64,000 bases of DNA, from contig CP106741.1 of the NCBI GenBank assembly GCA_030323305.1, positions 3,967,501 through 4,031,500 of the forward strand, in the 5' to 3' direction. Under the pieces are notes generated by a model. That model was not told the DNA's origin, did no database searches, and saw nothing but the letters and a program-made list of their open reading frames with translations. The translations under genes were made by a program, and so were the position numbers. This document shows positions 53,717 to 62,954 of this stretch, in pieces. This stretch comes from Paenibacillus sp. CC-CFT747 (GTDB lineage Bacteria; Bacillota; Bacilli; Paenibacillales; NBRC-103111). Position 1 is the first letter of the stretch, and each line of letters begins with the position of its first letter.

Positions 53717-54892
53717 ATGACGGTGAACCATCGGATGGAAGGAAGAGTGGAACTTGGCGAACCTGTAGTCGTTTCGCAGGCTCCGGAAACCGTTCGGGCT
53801 TGGGGACCTTGGCAGTTCCCTGTTGCGCACAGACTGCCGGACGGCCGGCTGTGCGTGGAATTCCATAAGGAGGCGGATTCCATCCTCGCCTACGGGCTGC
53901 CAAAAGGGTATGCCGTCTCCGGGGACGGAGGGGTAAGCTGGCAGGAGACCCCTCCTATGGAGACAGGGCTCCAGCTTGCCGGCGGGGACCGGCTGGCCCC
54001 TTATCTTAAGAAGAGTGAGGAGGTACCGTCCCGTGCCATTGAAGGAGAGCCGGTATCGGAGAACCGGTCCTCCTACGGACCTCTCCAAGCTTACTACAGG
54101 GTGAAGGATTTGCCGAAGGGCCATCAGGCCTTCTATTTCAAGAGGAAGAAGGCGGGGGAAACGGAGTGGAAGGAGGAGCAGGTGTTCATTGAGATTCCGG
54201 ACGCCTTGAAAATGAGTCAGTCCGGCTATCTTCCCCATTCCGCCTTCTGGCGGATGAGAGCGGCGCCGGACGGCTCGATCTGGGGGATCCACTACCAGCA
54301 TGCCAGGACCGCGGATCAGGCACCGGTTCATTTCCATTGTCTATTCTTTCGTTCGACCGACGAAGGGCGGTTCTGGGAGTACCGCAGCACCATTGCCTAT
54401 GAGCCGGACCCGCAGGCCGATGAGAAGAGCCTGCTTAGGGACGGATTTACGGAGCCGGATGTCTGTTTTCTTCCGGACGGTTCGCTTTATGCGTTATTTC
54501 GCACGACGGCCGGCCACGGCATTGGCCCTTTGTACGAGAGCCGGTCGCTGGATAACGGGAAGACGTGGAGCCGGCCGGCCGTATTCGATTCCCTTGGGGT
54601 GTGGCCGAATCTTCTCCACCTGCCGGAAAGTGGCATAACCTTGGCGGTGTACGGCCGGCCCGGCTTGTTCCTGCGTTATTCGCAGGATCCGGAATGCCGG
54701 GTCTGGAGCGGCCGGGAAACCGTCATGCTCTCCGGGCCGCAGGAGGGGATTAATCAGGACACCTGCGCTTATGCGGGCCTGATTGCCTTGAACGGTAAGC
54801 AGGCGCTGTTGGTGTATTCGGACTTCCAGTACCCGCGAGCGGACGGCGTGCCGTGCAAAACCATACTGGCGAGAAAAATCACCATTACCTGA
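53717..54892 (+). CDS. Cytosolic sialidase-superfamily (BNR/Asp-box) protein
   Basis: 391 residues, no signal peptide. Asp-box motifs S-x-D-x-G-x-x-W are seen in SGDGGVSWQ, STDEGRFWE and SLDNGKTWS, the signature of six-bladed sialidase-fold propellers. Conserved-looking charged residues (WQFPVAHRLPDGRL, GFTEPDVCFLPDG) line the predicted active face. It follows importer 4 directly and probably hydrolyses or isomerises the imported oligosaccharide. The family also includes exo-rhamnosidases, ulvan-related enzymes and non-catalytic proteins, so the substrate is open. Confidence 0.78.
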   Translation: MTVNHRMEGRVELGEPVVVSQAPETVRAWGPWQFPVAHRLPDGRLCVEFHKEADSILAYGLPKGYAVSGDGGVSWQETPPMETGLQLAGGDRLAPYLKKSEEVPSRAIEGEPVSENRSSYGPLQAYYRVKDLPKGHQAFYFKRKKAGETEWKEEQVFIEIPDALKMSQSGYLPHSAFWRMRAAPDGSIWGIHYQHARTADQAPVHFHCLFFRSTDEGRFWEYRSTIAYEPDPQADEKSLLRDGFTEPDVCFLPDGSLYALFRTTAGHGIGPLYESRSLDNGKTWSRPAVFDSLGVWPNLLHLPESGITLAVYGRPGLFLRYSQDPECRVWSGRETVMLSGPQEGINQDTCAYAGLIALNGKQALLVYSDFQYPRADGVPCKTILARKITIT

Positions 54893-54935
54893 ACCGGAGA
54901 AGAATCCGGTGTCGGGCCCTCAGGAGGAAACGAGG

Positions 54936-56005
54936 ATGAAGCTTCGGAAAATCAAAGACCTGGTGATTTACAAAGACGGACAGTACAATACTTTTCCCAA
55001 CGCGGTCTCTCTTTCGGATGGAACGCTGATGGTGGGCTTTCGCCAGGGCCGGGATCTGCGGCGTTTAATCGGCAAGCATATGCATATCGATCCGGCCTCC
55101 AAAGCGGTTTATGTGAGATCCTCGGACGGCGGGACCTCTTGGGAGACAGCCGCTAACCTGCTGCATGACGATTATCTATACGGCATACAGGATCCTTGCT
55201 TGAACGTGCTGAAGGACGACACTTTGTTAGCTACGTTCTTTACCTGGAAGGCGAATGCCAAGGAGGAGGGAGGAGCCTAAGGCCGGCGGATCATGTCATG
55301 GAAGACAAATGGGTCGGCCAACTGGAAGGCTTGTACTCCATTCGTTCTACGGACAACGGGGCAAGCTGGGACGCCCCGGTCCGGATTTCGGCCGGCGCTG
55401 CCGCCGTCCGGGGCAATGCCGCTGAGCTTGGGGATGGATCCCTTGTCCTGGCTACCTATGGAGGAAACGAGTTCGGGGATAAGATGACCATCGTCCGAAC
55501 AACGGACCGGGGGCTTACCTGGACGCTGTCGGCCGTTCTGGAGCACGAGGACTATAAGCTTCAGGAACCTAACCTCTTTTTGGCACCGTCGGGTAAATTG
55601 GTAGCCTTCATCCGGACGGCCCCCAAACAGAAGGGAGGGTCCCCCGAGACAGCCTGTCCGCTCCTGACGGCGGAATCCGTGGACGGAGGAAAGAGCTGGG
55701 GCGGACTGACGGAACGTCCCTTTTATTCCCCGAGCCCCTTTCACGCCCTTCGTCTGCGAAGCGGCCGGGTGCTCGTTTCCTATGGCTACCGGCTGGAGCC
55801 CTATGGGGTCCGCGCTTTCCTGCTGGATGCGGAGTGCGGTTTTGAAGAGGTGGAGGAAACCGTGCTGCGGGAAGACGGACTCGGCACCGATATCGGGTAT
55901 ACCAGCTCGGTTCAGCTTCCGGACGACAGCATCCTGATCACGTATTACTATTACGACGAATCGGACTGCCGGTACATTGCCGGAACGATTTGCCGGGAGG
56001 ACTAG
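54936..56005 (+). CDS. Cytosolic sialidase-superfamily (BNR/Asp-box) protein (one frame break)
   Basis: About 356 residues with four Asp-boxes (SSDGGTSWE, STDNGASWD, TTDRGLTWT, SVDGGKSWG) and no signal peptide. FPNAVSLSDGTLMVGFRQGRD near the N-terminus is typical of the fold. The ATG at 54936 follows CAGGAGGAAACGAGG. The frame breaks in the G3 run at 55268-55270; one G restores KEEGRSLRPADHV. It is adjacent to the first BNR gene and probably acts on the same substrate. A sialidase active-site Arg triad could not be assigned. Confidence 0.77.
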
Positions 56006-56037
56006 GGCCGCCATTCGGAATTATTAAGGCTTTGTGA

Positions 56038-56067
56038 TTGACAGAAGTTTTGTAACCATCCTACACT
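56038..56067 (+). promoter_or_regulatory. Promoter of the secreted propeller-like gene
   Basis: TTGACA (56038-56043), 18-bp spacer, TACACT (56062-56067). The spacer contains TTGTAACCAT, the same word as at 27397. Confidence 0.55.
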
Positions 56068-56198
56068 TGGTTTAGGCAGGGGTGGAAAATGGTACCTCTG
56101 ATTCCAAAATGATGAAGGACCTTTGCTGCGAATGGAGTGTTCCGGAGCCCTATGTCCAAGTAAGGAATGACTAAAATCCTGTTTAGGAGGTCCTGAAT

Positions 56199-57179
56199 TT
56201 GAATCAGTTCAAGAGTAAGTGGAAAGCCCGTTTGCTGGTATCGGCCGCCGCTGTCATGCTCCTGCTTGTTTTCAACCCTTCTTCCTATGCCAGTCCGGGG
56301 CTGCACAAGGATTACTGGGTGGCGGTCACCGATCAGGGCTCGGAAGAAATTCGTGTTTATGACCCGGAGAAAAGCAATTGGGATGACAAAAACGCCCTCA
56401 AATGGTCGTGGGCTCCGTCCGAGTCTAACGGATTTGAGGGACTCACGGTGGGATGGGGACTGCCGTCCGACGTCAAGCTGAGGGAAGGCCGGACAGGCGG
56501 GAAATACATGCTGGTGACGGATTCCCGCGGTCTTGCCGCCGTCGTCCCCTATCCGTCAGGCAACAGCCGAACATGGGGTGTGATCGTGGGCGGCAACCCG
56601 CATGCCGCCGAGCTGCTGCCTGATGGAAATGTCGCCGTAGCGGCGAGCGCGGGCGGCTGGGTACGACTTTATACGGCATCTCAAGGTCCTGATTCTTCTA
56701 CTTACACCCAGTTTACGCTCCCAGGCGCTCATGGTGTGTTATGGGATCCGGAGCGGGAAGTGCTCTGGGCGGTCGGAGACTATTATTTGGTGGAGCTGAA
56801 AGTCAAGGGAACCCCGGATGCCCCGATTCTGGAAGAAATTCACCGGAAGCGCCTGCCGACCAACTGGGGACATGATCTGTTTGCCGTTTACGGGGATACC
56901 GACAAGCTGTGGGTCACGTCCAATACCAAGGTATACCAGTACAGCAAATCAGAGGACGCCTGGCTGGAAAACTATGAAGGCGCAAGTGACATCAATCACC
57001 ACTGGGTAAAAAGCATCAGCAACCAGCCGTCCGGCCAGGTCGTCATGACGAACCAGAAGGCGGGAACGAAATACACCTGGACCACCGATCAAGTTGACTT
57101 CGTTCTGCCGAACGATATTAGGATGGTAACCGGCGGCGCCTTCTATAAGGCCCGTGTCTGGAATTCCGATTATCAATAA
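56199..57179 (+). CDS. Secreted propeller-like protein of unknown function (DUF6528-like)
   Basis: 326 residues, intact. A classical signal peptide (RLLVSAAAVMLLLVF, cleavage near SSYA-SPG) precedes a repetitive beta-rich body with DQGSEEIRVYDPE, HGVLWDPEREVLWAVGDYYLVEL and HDLFAVYGDTDKLWVT, which suggests a beta-propeller. I associate it with the DUF6528 group from memory, at low confidence. The start is TTG at 56199 after TTAGGAGGTCC. It has its own promoter and may bind extracellular polysaccharide for importer 4 or be an uncharacterised hydrolase. Confidence 0.72.
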   Translation: MNQFKSKWKARLLVSAAAVMLLLVFNPSSYASPGLHKDYWVAVTDQGSEEIRVYDPEKSNWDDKNALKWSWAPSESNGFEGLTVGWGLPSDVKLREGRTGGKYMLVTDSRGLAAVVPYPSGNSRTWGVIVGGNPHAAELLPDGNVAVAASAGGWVRLYTASQGPDSSTYTQFTLPGAHGVLWDPEREVLWAVGDYYLVELKVKGTPDAPILEEIHRKRLPTNWGHDLFAVYGDTDKLWVTSNTKVYQYSKSEDAWLENYEGASDINHHWVKSISNQPSGQVVMTNQKAGTKYTWTTDQVDFVLPNDIRMVTGGAFYKARVWNSDYQ

Positions 57180-57264
57180 GAGACAGGAAGCGATAAAGAA
57201 GTCAACAACTGGTAGGGTGAGAAGAAGTGAACCTTCGTGTTCGCGAAAGACTGTCTATAAAAAG

Positions 57265-57305
57265 AAAACGGATTGGAGACCATGGTGTCTTCAATCCGTT
57301 TTATT
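57265..57305. terminator. Bidirectional terminator between convergent genes
   Basis: Long imperfect stem built on AAAACGGATTG and CAATCCGTTTT with T-rich tails on both strands. It serves the plus-strand gene ending at 57179 and the minus-strand exporter ending at 57372. Confidence 0.85.
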
Positions 57306-57371
57306 TTGAACCCATATTGAATCTACTCTTTCGCGGAAGCTGCTTTTTTCCTGTTGATTCTATCCCTTACC

Positions 57372-58580
57372 TTATTCCATCGGATTTCTCCGTTCTGCGA
57401 GATAGCAGCCGATCCCAAGAGCCAGGGCGAGTCCCACGAGAACGGCACCGACCCACGGCAGAGCAGTCAAGGACAGATGGGTGATCACCGCTCCGCCGAT
57501 GAAGGCACCCGTAGCATTGCCCAGGTTACCGGCGGAATGACTAGTGGTCGAGGCCAAAGCGGGTGCCGACCGGGCCAAGCTCATGATGCGGACCTGCATC
57601 CCCGGGAAGACGGCGAAGGAAGCGGCTCCCCATAGAAATATCGTCACGACGGCGGCAGCGGGATGGTGAACGGTGAGCGTAAAGGCGGTCAGGATAACGC
57701 AAATCGTAAAATACAGGCCAAGCAAGGAAGGCATCAGCTTCCAATCCGCCAGCTTCCCGCCGAGGAGATTGCCGGCCGTTACCCCGCAGCCGAAGAGGAT
57801 GAGAATCCAGGTTACACTGTGCTCGGCAAAGCCCGTCACCTGCACGAGCAGCGGGGTGATATAGGTAAAGACGGCAAACAGGCCGGCATTCCCCAGAACG
57901 GCGATCACCAGAAACAGCAGGAGCTTGCGGTTGACCATATCCTTAATCTGGTGGAGGACGCTGACGGGCTGCTCCTTCTGGAGGGACGGGATGAAGAGAA
58001 GGATGCCGACCAAGGTCACGGCCCCCATGAGGGCAATCGAACCGAACGAGGCCCGCCATCCCATATGCTGGCCGATATAAGTACCCATCGGAACGCCGAT
58101 GATATTGGCAATGGTAAGACCCGCCATCATCATGGAGACGGCTCCGGCCCGTTTATCCGGATGGACGAGGCGGGAGGCAATCACCGCACCGACCCCGAAG
58201 AACGTCCCATGGGTTAAGGCCGTGATCATCCGGGCGGCCATGAGGACGGCATAACTTGGGGCAAAGACCGAGAGGACGTTGCCCCCAATAAACAACACCA
58301 TCAGGAGACAAAGCAATTTCTTCTGGGGGATTTTGTGGGTAAGCACCGTCAAGAGAGGGGCCCCTACGGCTACTGCCAGCGCGTACATGGTAATGAGCTG
58401 CCCCGCTGCGGAAATGCTGACGTTCAAGTCTTCGGCGACGTTAGGCAGAAGACCCATGATGACGAATTCTGTCATCCCGATCGCAAACGCCCCAACGGTA
58501 AGGGAAAGCAGAGAGAGGGAAAGGCTGCCCGGGCAGCGTCTCCTTGAAGCTTGGGCTGTGTTAATTCCATGATGTTCCAT
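57372..58580 (-). CDS. MFS exporter, DHA1 family (AraJ/YdhP-like)
   Basis: 402 residues with 12 predicted membrane helices. TVGAFAIGMTEFVIMGLLPNVA at the first helix and the MFS loop around RAGAVSMMMAGLTIANIIGVPMG are hallmarks of the AraJ/YdhP sugar and drug efflux group. It probably exports sugars, arabinose-like compounds or an antibiotic by proton antiport. The operator-like palindrome 58585-58600 overlaps its ribosome site, so it is likely inducible. Confidence 0.9.
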   Translation of the reverse strand: MEHHGINTAQASRRRCPGSLSLSLLSLTVGAFAIGMTEFVIMGLLPNVAEDLNVSISAAGQLITMYALAVAVGAPLLTVLTHKIPQKKLLCLLMVLFIGGNVLSVFAPSYAVLMAARMITALTHGTFFGVGAVIASRLVHPDKRAGAVSMMMAGLTIANIIGVPMGTYIGQHMGWRASFGSIALMGAVTLVGILLFIPSLQKEQPVSVLHQIKDMVNRKLLLFLVIAVLGNAGLFAVFTYITPLLVQVTGFAEHSVTWILILFGCGVTAGNLLGGKLADWKLMPSLLGLYFTICVILTAFTLTVHHPAAAVVTIFLWGAASFAVFPGMQVRIMSLARSAPALASTTSHSAGNLGNATGAFIGGAVITHLSLTALPWVGAVLVGLALALGIGCYLAERRNPME

Positions 58581-58584
58581 TCAC

Positions 58585-58600
58585 CTTTCTATCTAGAAAG
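58585..58600 (-). promoter_or_regulatory. Palindromic operator over the MFS ribosome site
   Basis: Perfect CTTTCTA-TC-TAGAAAG starting five bases upstream of the MFS start codon and containing its ribosome site (AGAAAGGTG on the minus strand). A related TCTAGAAAC lies at about 58701. The size and symmetry suit a MarR- or TetR-type dimer. No such regulator is encoded next to it. The rest of the gap up to 58805 holds nothing I can identify. Confidence 0.5.
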
Positions 58601-58804
58601 CAGAAAGCCTGCCGGCTGATTCGTTCCACTTACAAAAATAAAGCAGATTCCCTTATTATTTCGCTTAACGGGCCAATAGGCAACAGGCGTCGGCAAAAGT
58701 TCTAGAAACCTTAACACGAAAGGGGGAAATTGGATAAAGCCAAAGGGATGGTGGAGATCGCCATCTCCCGTCTGTCCGCTCTCGGCTCCCCTCGATGGAT
58801 AGCA

Positions 58805-58843
58805 CGAAAACAGCCCTCTGAAGCTAAGCTTCGGAGGGCTGTT
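58805..58843 (-). terminator. Terminator of the minus-strand aldo/keto reductase gene
   Basis: AACAGCCCTC-T-GAAGC-TAA-GCTTC-G-GAGGGCTGTT, one internal mismatch, with a T4 tail on the minus strand. Confidence 0.85.
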
Positions 58844-58861
58844 AGGTTGCGGTACGCAGGA

Positions 58862-59848
<987 letters not shown>

Positions 59849-59981
59849 ACTCTCACTCCCTTTTCCCGAATTGGTTAACCCGTCGGCTGCTCCCCTTATC
59901 TCTAGCTAAACTATACCATTCGGGCAAAGGAGGAATCAAAAGCGTAGAGGGCGAATCCAGTGGAATGGGACCTTAGCGTTA

Positions 59982-60010
59982 TTGAAAAGAGATATCCTAT
60001 TGTTTACGAT
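59982..60010 (+). promoter_or_regulatory. Promoter upstream of cutC
   Basis: TTGAAA (59982-59987), 17-bp spacer, TACGAT (60005-60010), 86 bp before the cutC start. The 247-bp gap between the divergent genes also holds a TATAGT-like -10 on the minus strand near 59910-59920. Confidence 0.55.
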
Positions 60011-60095
60011 AACAAAATGGGTATCTAGTGGACCCCGGAATGCGGTGCCGAGCTTCCAAGAAAGAGTTATAGTTGACAACAAGGAGGGAAGAGGC

Positions 60096-60811
60096 ATGCT
60101 GTTAGAAGTGATTGCGGTGACACCGGAGGAAGCGCGAACCGCTATGCGGGCCGGTGCCGACCGGATCGAGCTGGTCAGTGCATTGTCCGAAGGCGGATTG
60201 ACCCCAAGTCTCGGCTGCGTGCTGGAAACGCTGGAGGCGGCGGACGGCATTCCCGTGAATGTGATGATCCGACCCCACAGCCGAACTTTTGTCTATGACG
60301 AGCAGGACCTCCGGGTCATGGAACGGGATATTCGTGTTCTTGCCGAGACCGGCGTGCATGCTTTTGTCCTGGGGGCCTTAACCGCGGATAACCGAATAGA
60401 TGCGAAGGCGCTTCGAAGATTATTGATGCGGCCGGCGGCAAACCGGTCACCTTTCACCGGGCCTTCGATGAGGTGCTCCATCAAGAGGAAGCCCTCGAAA
60501 CCTTAAAGGGGTTTTCGTCTATTACGACGGTTCTCACTTCCGGCGGACACCCGAGAGCGCTCGACGCCGTCCCGAAGCTGCGGAAGCTTGAAACGCTCGG
60601 CCGTGAGCGGAACATCGCTATCCTGGCGGGTTCCGGCCTGAAGATTGAATCTCTGGAAGCCTTTATTCGTTCAAGCGGAGTGCGCCAGGTTCATTTCGGA
60701 ACGGGCGTGAGGCAAGGCGGTGCGCTGGACGGGAACATAGATCCGATGAGGATCGCGGCGATTAAACAGATCTTTGCAGATATGGAGTTAAGGGGAGGAC
60801 TTGCTACGTGA
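60096..60811 (+). CDS. cutC: CutC family protein (one frame break)
   Basis: 238 residues, TIM barrel. The N-terminal EVIAVTPEEARTAMRAGADRIELVS region, NVMIRPHSRTFVY and the C-terminal VHFGTGVR are CutC signatures. Its role in copper homeostasis in E. coli is disputed; in Firmicutes it often lies with sugar genes. The ATG at 60096 follows AAGGAGGGAAGAGGC. The frame breaks near 60424; adding one G restores LLDAAGGKPVTFHRAFDEV, the conserved core. It overlaps the next gene by GTGA. Confidence 0.88.
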
Positions 60812-61838
60812 CGGAGAAGAAGATAATCACAGGACCCGCCGTATTGGTCGAGGAATACCGGGGCCATACGGTGGAAAACATCCACATGGGCCATATTTGC
60901 GGTGTCGGCGCAAACGGGAAAATCCAATACGCGGTTGGAGACACGGAGTATTTAACCTACTTGCGCTCGTCCGGCAAGCCGGTTCAGGCGCTTCCGGCGA
61001 TCAAGGCGGGAGTGGAGGAAGCGTTCGGGTTAGAGGAGAATGAAGTCGCCGTTATGGCGGGTTCCCACCGGGCCGAGCCGATGCACGTCCAGGCCCTTAC
61101 CTCCTTGATGGCCAAAACCGGCATAGCCGAGGAGCAGCTTATCTGTTTACCGACCTATCCTCTTGCCGTTTCGGCGCGCGACGCTCTTATCGCGAAGGGG
61201 AACCGCCGAGGCGCATCTACCACAATTGCTCCGGCAAGCATCTCGGCATGATTTCCTACTGTAAGCATCGGGGACATGCCATGGAATCCTATGCCGATCC
61301 GGACGGGCCGCTTCAGCGGGAAATCGTGGATACGCTCGCCATGCTTGCCGAGATGCCCGCAGATGAGGTCGTGCTCGGCACGGACGGCTGCGGATGCCCG
61401 GTTTTTGCTATCCCGTTGTTCCGGCTGGCCACGGTGTATTTGAAGCTTGCCGTACCCGCCTTGGTGGAGGATCAAGCGACCCGGTCTGCCATAGAGAAGC
61501 TGACCGCCATCATGAACCGGCAGTACGGCTTGGTGTCCGGGACGAACCTGATCTGTTCCACCCTGCTCATGGATGACAACATTGTCGCCAAGGGCGGCGC
61601 CAAAGGGGTCTATTGCTTCGGACTGCGCCGGGAGCAGCTGGGCTTTGCGCTGAAGGTGCTTGACGGCTCCGAGGAAGAATGGCCGCTTATTGTCGCTTCG
61701 ATTCTGGAACAAATCGGGTATGACCGGCAAGAAACGATTGTCCGCTTGCGCCAGCTTGCTCCTGCCGTAATCCGCAACGACAACAAAGTGGCGGTTGGCG
61801 AGAACCGGCCGGTGTTTCAACTGGCGGTACCGGAATGA
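60808..61838 (+). CDS. Asparaginase II family protein (PF06089 type; one frame break)
   Basis: About 343 residues. RSSGKPVQALPAI, AVMAGSHRAEPMHV, NCSGKHLGMI and GTDGCGCPVFAIPL are the conserved blocks of the Rhizobium-type L-asparaginase II family, unrelated to the classic AnsA/AnsB fold. It hydrolyses asparagine to aspartate and ammonia in characterised members. The GTG at 60808 overlaps the cutC stop and follows AGGGGAGG. The frame breaks in the G4 run at 61197-61200; one G restores AKGEPPRRIYHNCSGKH. A terminator follows. Confidence 0.88.
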
Positions 61839-61874
61839 GAAGGTATATTTTTCATTAGCCGAACATCTAAACGA

Positions 61875-61907
61875 GCCTCTAGCCCCCGAAAGGGATAGAG
61901 GCTTTTT
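61875..61907 (+). terminator. Hairpin terminator after the asparaginase gene
   Basis: GCCTCTA (61875-61881) pairs with TAGAGGC (61896-61902), followed by T5. Confidence 0.85.
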
Positions 61908-62044
61908 GCTGTGTGGAAATTTTCGCGAAAACGTCTTTAACCACAATTAGGAATATGGTATAGTGAAAATGAAACGAAGGTATCACTCAATAAAACCGAT
62001 CACAACATTGTATTCCTATAATCCAAAGGAGGTAGAGGGGAAAG

Positions 62045-62919
62045 ATGGCTGGCGTACCGGAAATAGTTGGCGATATCCGGGCGGATCTTGGGGAGGGACC
62101 GACTTGGGAAGCTTCCAAGGGGTTTTGCATTGGGTGGACATTCCATCCCGGAAGCTTTATACCCTCGACCCGGGCACTGGTATCCATAAGCAGATTCTGC
62201 TTAACGGAATGATCGGAGTGGCCGTGCCCAGGCGTTCCGGCGGTTTTGTGCTCGCGATACAGGACGGGTTTTATACTTATGAGGATACGGCAGGAGCGGT
62301 AAAGCTCCTTGATCCCGAAGAGCACCTCCCCGGCAACCGCTTCAATGACGGAAAATGCGATGCGGCCGGACGGTTCTGGGCGGGAACCTTGAGCATGAGC
62401 GGGGAGAAGGGGGCCGGCAGCTTATATTGCCTGGACACCGACCTCCGGGTCAGGAAGGCCGTCGATCAAGTCAGCATCGCAAACGGCTTGGGCTGGAGCC
62501 CCGATAACAAGGTGATGTATTTTATCGATTCGGCTGCCCGCCAAGTCACTGCTTATGATTATGATTTGGCCAGAGGGAGCTTGAGCAACCCGCGGACGGC
62601 CGTTGCCCTTCCGGAAGGGAACGACCTGCCCGACGGGATGACCGTCGATGCGGAAGGAATGATTTGGATCGCCCATTGGGGAGGCGGTCAAGTCACCCGT
62701 TGGAATCCGGGCGAAGGAACCCTCCTGGAGAGGATCACCCTGCCTGTTTCCCTCGTTACTTCCTGCACATTCGGCGGGGATCGCCTGGATGAGCTGTACA
62801 TCACATCGGCGAAAGCGGACCTGAGTGACAAGGAAAGGGAGGAGCAGCCCCTGGCGGGCGGCTTGTTCCGGCTGAAGACACGAACAACCGGACTTCCCGC
62901 TTATCCGTTCGGCGGATAG
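62045..62919 (+). CDS. SMP-30/gluconolactonase/regucalcin family protein (one frame break)
   Basis: About 291 residues, six-bladed propeller with one divalent metal. Metal ligands are Glu in GEGPTWE, Asn in IANGLGWSPD and Asp in LPDGMTVD; substrate residues lie in NRFNDGKCD. Members hydrolyse sugar lactones. The true start is the ATG at 62045, with AAAGGAGGTAGAGGGG upstream; the frame changes in the G4 run at 62119-62122, and one G restores ASKGVLHWVDI. A longer open frame from 61963 in the downstream phase gives an unrelated N-terminus. It lies 35 bases before nagA. Confidence 0.87.
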
Positions 62920-62954
62920 GCTGGAGCCTAAGACGGGAAACAGGAGGCAGGCGA

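Noticed and set aside
57227-57484. Small open frame after the secreted propeller-like gene
   Set aside because: It spans the bidirectional terminator and the 3' end of the exporter gene and has no similarity I recognise.
61963-62118. N-terminal part of the long frame starting at 61963 before the lactonase
   Set aside because: Its predicted sequence is unlike the family, while the other phase from ATG 62045 encodes the conserved GEGPTWE metal site.
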